A stretch of 64,000 nt of DNA, taken from positions 2,501 to 66,500 of the forward strand of contig SDUX01000077.1 of assembly GCA_008729055.1 (NCBI GenBank), written 5' to 3'. Shown piece after piece: positions 1 to 9,330 of this stretch (positions are counted from its first letter, which is position 1; every line of letters begins with the position of its first letter). The notes beneath the pieces were generated by a model. That model searched no databases, was not told the DNA's origin, and saw only the letters and a program-made list of their open reading frames with translations. This DNA comes from Pyropia haitanensis. Taxonomy: Eukaryota > Rhodophyta > Bangiophyceae > Bangiales > Bangiaceae. The position numbers and the translations under genes are program-made.

Positions 1-300
1 GGTAAAAACGGGACAGGATATACGCGCGCGTGCGCGCATAGGATGGGCAATCCGCAGCCAAGTCCTACGGCTCTGTTTCTCGGGGAGAAAAAAAAAAACA
101 TTCTTCCCGGCGACGCCATGAGCTATGGATGCAGTTCAACGACTAGACGGCAGTGGGCTGGATGTATCTATCGGTACATCCCGGCTTGAGATATAGTCTT
201 GCCCACGCGAAAGCGTGCCTGCAGAAAAACGCCATCATGCATGGCCAGAGCTGCAGGAGGCCTTTTTCTTGTCCATACAAAAAAGGCTGGGATTCGACAG
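1..300 (+). ncRNA. Group I intron in LSU rRNA, 3' part (site 2437/2438)
   Basis: This is the 3' part of a self-splicing group I intron; its 5' end lies left of the window. The conserved core is visible: a Q-like element at 45-62 (gggcaatccgcagccaag), an R-like element at 134-150 (gttcaacgactagacgg) and an S-like element at 188-199 (gagatatagtct). P7 is supported by gacta (141-145) pairing with tagtc (194-198). A P9-type hairpin with a GAAA tetraloop follows at 204-217 (cacgc/gcgtg). Two more hairpins follow: cctgcag 218-224 with ctgcagg 251-257, and a T-rich/A-rich stem at about 260-288. The last base is G300, as expected for the terminal guanosine, and the next 12 bases are LSU rRNA. The site, between E. 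coli 2437 and 2438, is deduced from those 12 bases; the upstream exon is not in view. No homing-endonuclease gene is seen. Confidence 0.85.
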
Positions 301-312
301 TACCACAGGGAT
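301..312 (+). rRNA. LSU rRNA 12-nt micro-exon (E. coli 2438-2449)
   Basis: taccacagggat is the universal eukaryotic LSU stretch just before aactggcttgtggc, in the peptidyl-transferase region of domain V. The 12 bases match E. coli 23S positions 2438-2449 one for one. Group I intron sequence flanks it on both sides: terminal G300 before it and an intron starting at 313. The rRNA is therefore divided here into a 12-nt exon. The alternative is that the left intron ends elsewhere, but no other LSU-like sequence lies between the P9 hairpins and this block. Confidence 0.8.
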
Positions 313-867
313 GAAGCACACTCTCAAGCCACAACGAAGCATGTACACTTCGTTTACGTATGTCCCAGGTGAGATGAATCCTAGCTTCTCATCTAGTCCG
401 GCCAGTGTCATTTCAAAGAAGAAAAGGTGCCAAGGACACTGGACAAGTGTGGCGTACACACTGTAGGGCAACACATCTGGATGCGGGGACCTCCCGTTAA
501 GGCTCAAGTACCAGACGACGATTGGTAACACCTCGTCGTGAAGACATCTAGGAAGTCGGGTTAAAATCTTGAAGTCTAGGGACAATCCGCAGCTGACTTG
601 GCTCCCTGCCTCGGGAAAAAGACCAACCTCCCGGTGGCCATAGCTAAGCGGTTCAACGCTCGGTAAGATGTGGGTCTAAATGGAAAAAAAACGGTCGTTT
701 TTTCTTCTATTTGGGCTTAAGGTACGGGCTACTCCCACCCGAGAGGGTGTCTCTGTCTACCTAGAGGAAACTATATACAAAAAAACGCAAACGGCAGCAC
801 CCCTCTGGAGAAGCAGAGAGGTCACCCACACTCGCCCTTGTGTATGTGTGTGTGGCTGGTATAAAGG
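313..867 (+). ncRNA. Group I intron at LSU site L2449
   Basis: A 555-nt group I intron between acagggat and aactggc. E. coli U2449 is the last exon base, a classical LSU intron site that is also used in Physarum. The intron ends in G867. Core elements are a Q-like block at 581-597 (gacaatccgcagctgac) and an R-like block at 651-663 (gttcaacgctcgg). The S element is not obvious to me. A possible guide sequence, gtccc at 362-366, can pair with gggat (308-312) with a G-U pair at the splice site, leaving a long P1 loop. Small hairpins occur in the 3' half, for example caccc/gggtg closed by a GAGA tetraloop near 735-750. No homing-endonuclease ORF with a His-Cys or LAGLIDADG motif is visible. Confidence 0.85.
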
Positions 868-904
868 AACTGGCTTGTGGCAGCCAAGCGTTCATAGCGA
901 CGTT

Positions 905-942
<38 letters not shown>

Positions 943-1002
943 CGAAGCAGAATTCGCCAAGTGTTGGATTGTTCACCCACTAATAGGGAACGTGAGCTGG
1001 GT
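868..1002 (+). rRNA. LSU rRNA exon, peptidyl-transferase region (E. coli 2450-2584)
   Basis: This 135-nt exon is near-identical to the general eukaryotic 28S sequence, from aactggcttgtggcagcc through atgtcggctcttcctatc to cgtgagctgggt. Its length equals the distance between E. coli positions 2450 and 2584 exactly. It starts with the bases equivalent to A2450 and A2451 and ends at U2584, all in or beside the ribosome's catalytic centre. It shows no damage, so this copy can be functional. Group I introns bound it on both sides. Confidence 0.95.
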
Positions 1003-2230
1003 AAAAAACTAACGTTAGAGTCGACCCTTGCCGTCGGCTCTGCCTTTGCCCAAAGGCTGGAAGCTAAGTAGACCTGTGTCTCCCCCCCACCAAAAAGGCC
1101 GCGTCTGGGACTTTACCGCATGGGACGCCTCACTTTGCTGGCCTTTTTTCTGACAAAAAAATGGCCCCCACACACCTCCTAGAACTGCTCTAGGAGGAAC
1201 AAAGCTTTCGGGGGTAGAAGCCGCATTTTTTAGCGTCAGTCGTGAGCCCCTTAGTATCCTAACCGATATAGGGGCCCGCGGCATAAGGGACCTCCCTTTC
1301 TGACAAAAAAATGGCCCCCACACACGCCCCTAGAACTGCTCTAGGAGGAACAAAGCTTTCGGGGGTAGAGGCCGCATTTTTTTAGCGTCAGTCGTGAGCC
1401 CCTTAGTATCCTAACCGATATAGGGGCCCGCGGCATAAGGGACCTCCCTTTCTGACAAAAAAATGGCCCCCACACACGCTCCTAGAACTGCTCTAGGAGG
1501 AACAAAGCTCTAGGGGGTAGAGGCCGCATTTTTTTAGCGTCAGTCGTGAGCCCCTTAGTATCCTAACCGATATAGGGGCCCGCGGCATAAGGGACCTCCC
1601 TTTCTGACAAAAAAATGGCCCCCACACACGCCCCTAGAACTGCTCTAGGAGGAACAAAGCTCTAGGGGGTAGAAGCCGCATTTTTTTAGCGTCAGTCGTG
1701 AGCCCCTTAGTATTCTGAACCCCCTGGGGGGGGTGCCGTTGCCCGGCCTCTCACACCGGGCTGCGTCAGTCGGTGTCGGTGTGCCCTTAAAACGCACATC
1801 GCCACAGCACTTAGATGGATCTTCCGGCTTAACTAGTCGAGGATAGATAGAGATCGTCAAATTGCGGGAAACCCCTTAGAGCCTCGAGCTACCAAGTGCG
1901 TGCCGAAAGGCATAGATACAGCCAGCAATGGCCGTCGCATGGCTTGATATCCATCAAGATAGGTTAAAATGCTCGTGGATTGGGCAATCCGCAGCCAAGC
2001 CCCTAAGGTCCCTCGCGGCTATGGGGAAGGTTCAACGACTGTATGGCGTACCGTGCAAGCGGAAGAGACAGTCTAGTCCCACTGGAAACAGTGCCAAAGT
2101 ACGTAAGCTGGCGTGGTTCTATCCTCTCCCCATATACACCACCCGGCCTAGTCGCTTTGGAGGGCAAGCTGCATAGGAGGAAATGCCTTTGCACGTACAA
2201 AACACCCCTTGTACAGCCCTGGTAGCATCG
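1003..2230 (+). ncRNA. Group I intron at LSU site L2584
   Basis: A 1,228-nt group I intron between gagctgggt (ending U2584) and ttagaccgtcgtgag; the last intron base is G2230. The core is clear: P-like element at 1858-1872 (caaattgcgggaaac), Q-like at 1982-1999 (gggcaatccgcagccaag), R-like at 2029-2042. P7 forms from gactgt (2037-2042) and acagtc (2068-2073). P9 is a GAAA-capped hairpin at 2080-2093 (cactg/cagtg). A possible guide, gccca at 1048-1052, can pair with tgggt at the 5' splice site. Its large size comes from a four-copy tandem repeat inserted in a peripheral region before the core. No endonuclease gene is recognisable. Partial copies of this intron recur at 21953-22318 (-) and about 61505-61981 (+). 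Confidence 0.9.
1151..1715 (+). repeat. 151-bp tandem repeat inside the L2584 intron
   Basis: Four copies begin with tgacaaaaaaatggccccca at about 1151, 1301, 1453 and 1604, giving periods of 150-152 bp; the last copy is cut short at about 1715. Each holds an inverted repeat; in copy 1 it is a perfect 9-bp stem (cctcctaga / tctaggagg, 1175-1197), with substitutions in the outer stem of later copies. The copies are nearly identical, so expansion is recent. They lie upstream of the catalytic core, where added stem-loops need not block splicing. Confidence 0.92.
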
Positions 2231-2267
<37 letters not shown>

Positions 2268-2673
2268 ATGAGTCGTTGTCGCAACAGTAATCCAACGCAG
2301 TACGAGAGGAACTGTTGGTTCACATAATTGGTCTTTGCGCCCGGCGGAACCGCCGTTGGCGCGAAGCTACCATGTGCTGGATTATGGCTGAACGCCTCTA
2401 AGCCAGAATCCATGCTGGAAAGCGTCAACCTTTGCTCCCCCAACCCGACATGCATACGCATAGGGCGGCCTTTGTTGCCTCCCCAGAATCATACTATAGA
2501 ACCCCGCCGTCTTGCCCGACATAGCAAGACGGCGTGCCTTCCCACCCAATTTTACTCGATGGGGGAGATAAATCCCTTGTAGACGACTTGCTTATGGGAC
2601 AGGGTGTTGTACGCTTTTGAGTAGCCTCGTTGCTACGATTAGCTGAGACACAGCCCTTGTCCCTCCGATTTGT
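2231..2673 (+). rRNA. LSU rRNA 3'-terminal exon (from E. coli 2585)
   Basis: The exon starts ttagaccgtcgtgagacagg and carries the LSU 3' landmarks: ttttaccctactgatga, the sarcin-ricin loop agtacgagaggaac at 2299-2312, gcgcgaagctacc, and ctgaacgcctctaagccag. It ends with a block like the end of eukaryotic 28S (cccttgtagacgacttg, then cagcccttgtccctccgattt). The 3' end is placed at about 2673 by analogy with the gatttgt ending of other eukaryotes; the exact base is uncertain by a few nucleotides. The region at about 2420-2560 is lineage-specific expansion sequence with an inverted repeat around 2508-2536 (ccgccgtcttgc / gcaagacggcg). Confidence 0.93.
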
Positions 2674-2753
2674 TTTCATGAACGGTTAGTGCTACCACGA
2701 TGTGAACCCGGTTCTAACACTGTAGTGTAACCCCTCACACGCGGCGACACTTT

Positions 2754-2790
2754 GGCGTGACACCCCCGGACTCCTCGGGACCGTCACGCC
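2754..2790 (+). terminator. Hairpin 80 nt past the LSU 3' end (possible processing/termination element)
   Basis: ggcgtgac (2754-2761) and gtcacgcc (2783-2790) form a perfect 8-bp stem. The GC-rich loop contains a second inverted repeat (cccg / cggg). The element is conserved base for base in the inverted copy at 21396-21432. A role in 3' end formation of the rRNA transcript is only a guess from position and structure. Confidence 0.3.
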
Positions 2791-2907
2791 GCCCGTCCAT
2801 GTCAACAAACCCCGTCCCAGGCGTCGGAAACGGCGGGTTTTGGCACTCTTCGTGCCTCCGCCCCTTCCTCGCCTCTCCCTTCCCCCCCAAGTCGGGGGAG
2901 GAGGAGA

Positions 2908-3178
2908 GGGGGGGGGGGGGGGGGGGGCGGGAGAGACTCCCTACACCATGTCTAACAAAACTCCACCAACCGCCGAATATTAATTTTCCGTTTTAACCCC
3001 AACCCGGGGATGCAGATGAGTCGTTACCCCCCCCTTTACCACTTCCCAGGGGGGGGGGGGCCCATACAGCCCGGGGGGGGGGGGGTCACGCCCACCGTCT
3101 CCGACAAAGGCAAACCCCTAGTTTGACCCCTCCAGGGGGGGGCCCCCTCCGTACGGGCCTCTGGAGAGGGGGGGGGAC
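2908..3178. repeat. Poly-G runs, G-quadruplex-prone spacer
   Basis: A 20-nt G run occupies 2908-2927, with further G runs at 3049-3060 and 3073-3085 and shorter G7-G9 runs to 3178, interleaved with C runs. The mirror copy has C22 at 21257-21278. Such tracts can fold into quadruplexes and stall polymerases. Their exact lengths are unreliable in sequence data. Confidence 0.75.
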
Positions 3179-3349
3179 CCTAATCCCGCTAATCGCCCCT
3201 AAACACACCCCGGAATATGCCAGATGCCGGGGAGGAGCCCTCAAGGGCTCCCCAGGGCTGGTCAGAGCACCCTTTGGAGCCCCTAGTGAGCCCTCGGGGG
3301 GCCCTAATGGGGCACGGGGAGCCCCTAATGGGCCCCAGAGGCCCCTTAA

Positions 3350-4990
3350 CCACCCTCTAATGACCCGTAACCGTCCCTTAGCAATCTTAACCCCTCCCTA
3401 ATTTTCATTAACCCACCCTTAAGTGGCCCTAATCGTCCCTTAACTGGCCCTAACCCACCCTTAAGTGGGCCTAATCGACCCTTAGCAACCTTAACCCTCC
3501 GTAATTTTCATTAACCCACCCCTAAGTGGCCCTAACCACCCCCTAAACGGCCCTAAACCACCCCTAAGTGGCCCTAACCCGCCCTTAACTCACGTAACCG
3601 ACCTCTAACGCACCGTTAACCCGCCTAAACCGCCCCTAACCCGCCCGTAACCGACCCTTAGCCCGCCTAACCCGCCCTTAGCAACCTTAACCCCCCCCTA
3701 ATTTTCATTAACCCGCCCCTAAGTGCCCCTAACCCACCCCTAACCCGCCCTAACTCGCCTTAGCAACCTTAACCCCCCACTAATTTTCATTAACCCACCC
3801 TTAACCCCCCCCTAACCCGCCCTAAGTGGCCTTAGCAACCGTAACCCCTCACTAATTTTCATTAACCCACCCCTAACCACCCTCTAACCCACCCCTAACC
3901 CGCCCTAACTCGCCTTAGCAACCTTAACCCCCCACTAATTTTCATTAACCCACCCTTAACCCCCCCTAACCCGCCCTAAGTGGCCTTAGCAACCTTAACC
4001 CCTCACTAATTTTCATTAACCCACCCCTAACCACCCTCTAACCCACCCCTAACCCGCCCTAACTCGCCTTAGCAACCTTAACCCCCCACTAATTTTCATT
4101 AACCCACCCTTAACCCCCCCCTAACCCGCCCTAAGTGGCCTTAGCAACCTTAACCCCTCACTAATTTTCATTAACCCACCCCTAACCACCCTCTAACCCA
4201 CCCCTAACCCGCCCTAACTCGCCTTAGCAACCTTAACCCCCCACTAATTTTCATTAACCCACCCTTAACCCCCCCCTAACCCGCCCTAAGTGGCCTTAGC
4301 AACCTTAACCCCTCACTAATTTTCATTAACCCACCCCTAACCACCCTCTAACCCACCCCTAACCCGCCCTAACTCGCCTTAGCAACCTTAACCCCCCACT
4401 AATTTTCATTAACCCACCCTTAACCCCCCCCTAACCCGCCCTAAGTGGCCTTAGCAACCTTAACCCCTCACTAATTTTCATTAACCCACCCCTAACCACC
4501 CTCTAACCCACCCCTAACCCGCCCTAACTCGCCTTAGCAACCTTAACCCCCCACTAATTTTCATTAACCCACCCTTAACCCCCCCCTAACCCGCCCTAAG
4601 TGGCCTTAGCAACCTTAACCCCTCACTAATTTTCATTAACCCGCCCTTAACCCACCCTTAACCCACCCTTAACCCACCTAACCCACCCTTAACCACCCCT
4701 TAACCCACCCTTAACCCGCCTAAGTCACCCCTAACCCACCTAACCCACCCTTAGCAACCTTAACCCCTCACTAATTTTCATTAACCCTCCCTTAACCCAC
4801 CCTTAATGACCCCTTAACTCACCTTAACCCACCTCTAATCACCCTTAACCACCCCCTAATCGCCACTAAGTCACCTTAGCAATCTTAACCCCCCACTAAT
4901 TTTCGTTAACTCGCCCTAAACCTCGCCTAATCGACCCCTAATGAGCCAAAAACCAGCCCTAATGAGTCGAAATGCACCTCTAACCCGCCT
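3350..4990 (-). repeat. Degenerate telomere-like tract (TTAGGG-type on - strand), copy 1
   Basis: The tract is made of variants of CCCTAA (ccctaaccc, cccttaaccc, gccctaagt), so the G-rich strand is the - strand. A conserved AT block, taattttcattaaccc, recurs about 17 times. Between about 3780 and 4630 the order is regular: spacings alternate at about 72 and 83 bp, a 155-bp dimer repeated about five times (block starts at 3780, 3936, 4090, 4245). It is therefore an ordered satellite derived from, or convergent with, telomere repeats, not a simple chromosome end. It lies between rDNA spacer and the A/B satellite. Confidence 0.9.
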
Positions 4991-5130
4991 AATCGCCCCG
5001 GAAATCCTGCAAAGTCGGCCTAGTATGGTCGACCGGGCGACCTCTGAGGGTGCTGGAGAGGCCGTCCGAGCCCGCCGAAACGTCCGATTTTCGACCTCTG
5101 GGGCCGCCGATGGCCTCGCGGAGCTCGATA
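4990..5130 (+). other. Unique junction between telomere-like tract and satellite, copy 1
   Basis: About 140 bp of non-repetitive, GC-rich sequence (cggcctagtatggtcgaccg in the middle) links the telomere-like tract to the first satellite monomer, which begins at about 5130 with tacccctacagtctccc. The same block is found inverted at about 19600-19740 and about 59347-59460, always in the same position between the two repeat families. The open frame across it (4941-5288) runs on into satellite, contains no domain, and is not considered a gene. Confidence 0.8.
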
Positions 5131-8100
5131 AGATACCCCTACAGTCTCCCTTTCCACCTCAGACACCCCCTTCCTACCCCTGGGGGGGGGTCACGCAACT
5201 CTACCCGGGGATAAAAAACGGCACCTGGGACTTAGGCGTTTTTTGCCCCCCAAAGCCAAACACAATGTCACTCCCATCACCTCAATAACGGTCCCCAATT
5301 CCAAAACAAACCACACAGGGAGACGCGTCTCGGTCTCCTCTACAAGATCCGCTACTCAGATTTCACTTTTGACAAACTCGCCGGGCCAACTTTGTCGCAT
5401 TTCCGCCATTTTGACCACTTTTTGACACAAAGGGGTCCCTATGGGATGAAAAAGTTGATCTTTTCGGAAATCTGAGTTCGCCATTCGATCCGCCGACCTC
5501 GATTACATACCCCTACAGTCTCCCTTTCCACCTCAGACACCCCCTTCCTACCCCTGGGGGGGTCACGGAATGTGACCCGGGGATAAAAATTGGGGGGCCC
5601 CCCCAGCCAAACACAATGTCACTCCTATCACCTCAATAACGGTCCCCAATTCCAAAACAAACCACACAGGGCGACGCGTCTCGGTCTCCTCTACAAGATC
5701 CGCTACTCAGATTTCACTTTTGACAAACTCGCCGGGCCAACTTTGTCGCCTTTCGGCCATTTTGACCACTTTTTGACACAAAGGGCTCCCTATGGGATGA
5801 AAAAGTTGATCTTTTCGGAAATCTGAGTTCGCCATTCGATCCGCCGACCTCGATTACATACCCCTACAGTCTCCCTTTCCACTCCAGACACCCCCTTCCT
5901 ACCCCTGGGGGGGGGTCACGCAACTCTACCCGGGGATAAAAAACGGCACCTGGGACTTAGGCGTTTTTTGCCCCCCAAAGCCAAACACAATGTCACTCCC
6001 ATCACCTCAATAACGGTCCCCAATTCCAAAACAAACCACACAGGGAGACGCGTCTCGGTCTCCTCTACAAGATCCGCTACTCAGATTTCACTTTTGACAA
6101 ACTCGCCGGGCCAACTTTGTCGCATTTCGGCCATTTTGACCACTTTTTGACACAAAGGGCTCCCTATGGGATGAAAAAGTTGATCTTTTCGGAAATCTGA
6201 GTTCGCCATTCGATCCGCCGACCTCGATTACATACCCCTACAGTCTCCCTTTCCACCTCAGACACCCCCTTCCTACCCCTGGGGGGGTCACGGAATGTGA
6301 CCCGGGGATAAAAATTGGGGGGCCCCCCCAGCCAAACACAATGTCACTCCTATCACCTCAATAACGGTCCCCAATTCCAAAACAAACCACACAGGGCGAC
6401 GCGTCTCGGTCTCCTCTACAAGATCCGCTACTCAGATTTCACTTTTGACAAACTCGCCGGGCCAACTTTGTCGCCTTTCGGCCATTTTGACCACTTTTTG
6501 ACACAAAGGGGTCCCTATGGGATGAAAAAGTTGATCTTTTCGGAAATCTGAGTTCGCCATTCGATCCGCCGACCTCGATTACATACCCCTACAGTCTCCC
6601 TTTCCACCCCAGACACCCCCTTCCTACCCCTGGGGGGGGGTCACGCAACTCTACCCGGGGATAAAAAACGGCACCTGGGACTTAGGCGTTTTTTGCCCCC
6701 CAAAGCCAAACACAATGTCACTCCCATCACCTCAATAACGGTCCCCAATTCCAAAACAAACCACACAGGGAGACGCGTCTCGGTCTCCTCTACAAGATCC
6801 GCTACTCAGATTTCACTTTTGACAAACTCGCCGGGCCAACTTTGTCGCATTTCCGCCATTTTGACCACTTTTTGACACAAAGGGGTCCCTATGGGATGAA
6901 AAAGTTGATCTTTTCGGAAATCTGAGTTCGCCATTCGATCCGCCGACCTCGATTACATACCCCTACAGTCTCCCTTTCCACCTCAGACACCCCCTTCCTA
7001 CCCCTGGGGGGGTCACGGAATGTGACCCGGGGATAAAAATTGGGGGGCCCCCCCAGCCAAACACAATGTCACTCCTATCACCTCAATAACGGTCCCCAAT
7101 TCCAAAACAAACCACACAGGGCGACGCGTCTCGGTCTCCTCTACAAGATCCGCTACTCAGATTTCACTTTTGACAAACTCGCCGGGCCAACTTTGTCGCA
7201 TTTCGGCCATTTTGACCACTTTTTGACACAAAGGGGTCCCTATGGGATGAAAAAGTTGATCTTTTCGGAAATCTGAGTTCGCCATTCGATCCGCCGACCT
7301 CGATTACATACCCCTACAGTCTCCCTTTCCACCCCAGACACCCCCTTCCTACCCCTGGGGGGGGGTCACGCAACTCTACCCGGGGATAAAAAACGGCACC
7401 TGGGACTTAGGCGTTTTTTGCCCCCCAAAGCCAAACACAATGTCACTCCCATCACCTCAATAACGGTCCCCAATTCCAAAACAAACCACACAGGGAGACG
7501 CGTCTCGGTCTCCTCTACAAGATCCGCTACTCAGATTTCACTTTTGACAAACTCGCCGGGCCAACTTTGTCGCATTTCCGCCATTTTGACCACTTTTTGA
7601 CACAAAGGGGTCCCTATGGGATGAAAAAGTTGATCTTTTCGGAAATCTGAGTTCGCCATTCGATCCGCCGACCTCGATTACATACCCCTACAGTCTCCCT
7701 TTCCACCTCAGACACCCCCTTCCTACCCCTGGGGGGGTCACGGAATGTGACCCGGGGATAAAAATTGGGGGGCCCCCCCAGCCAAACACAATGTCACTCC
7801 TATCACCTCAATAACGGTCCCCAATTCCAAAACAAACCACACAGGGAGACGCGTCTCGGTCTCCTCTACAAGATCCGCTACTCAGATTTCACTTTTGACA
7901 AACTCGCCGGGCCAACTTTGTCGCATTTCCGCCATTTTGACCACTTTTTGACACAAAGGGGTCCCTATGGGATGAAAAAGTTGATCTTTTCGGAAATCTG
8001 AGTTCGCCATTCGATCCGCCGACCTCGATTACATACCCCTACAGTCTCCCTTTCCACCTCAGACACCCCCTTCCTACCCCTGGGGGGGTCACGGAATGTG

Positions 8101-9185
8101 ACCCGGGGATAAAAATTGGGGGGCCCCCCCAGCCAAACACAATGTCACTCCTATCACCTCAATAACGGTCCCCAATTCCAAAACAAACCACACAGGGAGA
8201 CGCGTCTCGGTCTCCTCTACAAGATCCGCTACTCAGATTTCACTTTTGACAAACTCGCCGGGCCAACTTTGTCGCATTTCCGCCATTTTGACCACTTTTT
8301 GACACAAAGGGCTCCCTATGGGATGAAAAAGTTGATCTTTTCGGAAATCTGAGTTCGCCATTCGATCCGCCGACCTCGATTACATACCCCTACAGTCTCC
8401 CTTTCCACCCCAGACACCCCCTTCCTACCCCTGGGGGGGGTCACGCAACTCTACCCGGGGATAAAAAACGGCACCTGGGACTTAGGCGTTTTTTGCCCCC
8501 CAAAGCCAAACACAATGTCACTCCCATCACCTCAATAACGGTCCCCAATTCCAAAACAAACCACACAGGGAGACGCGTCTCGGTCTCCTCTACAAGATCC
8601 GCTACTCAGATTTCACTTTTGACAAACTCGCCGGGCCAACTTTGTCGCATTTCGGCCATTTTGACCACTTTTTGACACAAAGGGCTCCCTATGGGATGAA
8701 AAAGTTGATCTTTTCGGAAATCTGAGTTCGCCATTCGATCCGCCGACCTCGATTACATACCCCTACAGTCTCCCTTTCCACCTCAGACACCCCCTTCCTA
8801 CCCCTGGGGGGGTCACGGAATGTGACCCGGGGATAAAAATTGGGGGGCCCCCCCAGCCAAACACAATGTCACTCCTATCACCTCAATAACGGTCCCCAAT
8901 TCCAAAACAAACCACACAGGGCGACGCGTCTCGGTCTCCTCTACAAGATCCGCTACTCAGATTTCACTTTTGACAAACTCGCCGGGCCAACTTTGTCGCC
9001 TTTCGGCCATTTTGACCACTTTTTGACACAAAGGGCTCCCTATGGGATGAAAAAGTTGATCTTTTCGGAAATCTGAGTTCGCCATTCGATCCGCCGACTT
9101 CGATTACATACCCCTACAGTCTCCCTTTCCACTCCAGACACCCCCTTCCTACCCCTGGGGGGGGTCACGCAACTCTACCGGGATA
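5130..9185 (+). repeat. A/B satellite array, block I (+ orientation)
   Basis: A and B monomers share most of their sequence (for example gatccgctactcagatttca and ccgccgacctcgattaca). They differ in the linker. A has ggcacctgggacttaggcg before the shared part. B has a gtcacggaatgtgac inverted repeat and the 12-bp palindrome ggggggcccccc. Linkers lie at A 5.24, B 5.59, A 5.97, B 6.32, A 6.69, B 7.04, A 7.42, B 7.77, B 8.12, A 8.49, B 8.84 and A about 9.19 kb. Spacing is 725 bp per A-B dimer and 351 bp across the B-B pair. This block is one complete higher-order unit (about 3.97 kb). Recurrent 60- and 78-codon open frames in it are by-products of repetition. Confidence 0.95.
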
Positions 9186-9330
9186 AAAAACGGCACCTGG
9201 ACACTTTTTGCCCCAAAGCTTTGTCAAAAATGTAAAAATCGAAAGCAAAAGTTCCCCAGTTGTCAAATGAAACTGGAGAGCGATTTGTAGAGGGCCGAGA
9301 CGCTTTGTGTGGTTATTGGAGGGTGATGGA
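9170..9330. other. Orientation flip of the satellite with corrupted sequence
   Basis: Left of about 9185 monomers run +; right of about 9310 they run -. The sequence between is a poor version of the - consensus: gtcaaatgaaactggag stands where gtcaaaagtgaaatctgag is expected, and gagggccgagacgctttg for gaggagaccgagacgcg. This is either the real turnaround of an inverted repeat or a low-quality join between two arms. Monomers match in mirror order for only about four units on either side, so it is not a simple fold-back of one arm. Confidence 0.7.

Larger units (their letters stand above)
2674..3350 (+). other. GC-rich spacer downstream of LSU rRNA
   Basis: This non-coding spacer follows the LSU 3' end and holds no recognisable gene. 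It has three parts: a mixed-sequence part to about 2870 with one strong hairpin, a part dominated by long G and C runs (about 2870-3180), and a part rich in short recurring blocks such as gagcccctaatgggg (about 3180-3350). The 3' part already contains ccctaa-like words that lead into the telomere-like tract. The same spacer appears inverted at 20836-21511, partly at 61235-61479 (-), and as an error-rich + copy at about 62690-63330. Transcription termination probably falls here, but no known terminator motif is visible. Confidence 0.75.

Noticed and set aside
1928..2176. Possible homing endonuclease in the L2584 intron
   Set aside because: The frame overlaps the catalytic intron core, is only 82 codons, and has no His-Cys box, LAGLIDADG or GIY-YIG motif.
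1003..2230. R1/R2-type retrotransposon insertion in 28S rDNA
   Set aside because: The insertion site differs from the R1/R2 sites, there is no reverse transcriptase frame, and the group I core elements with P7 and P9 pairings are present.
3350..4990. True telomere end
   Set aside because: The words are highly degenerate, arranged in a 155-bp higher-order pattern, and flanked on both sides by other sequence, so this is an internal telomere-like tract.
5590..5826. Recurrent 78-codon and 60-codon open frames in the satellite, dozens of near-identical copies
   Set aside because: They exist only because the monomer lacks stops in one frame. A and B monomers are read in different frames, one-base indels in linkers change the start of the frame, and there is no domain or signal suggesting translation.
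5130..9185. CRISPR-like array
   Set aside because: Monomers of 350-375 bp are contiguous and nearly identical, with no short direct repeats separated by unique spacers and no cas-like genes. The rRNA is eukaryotic.
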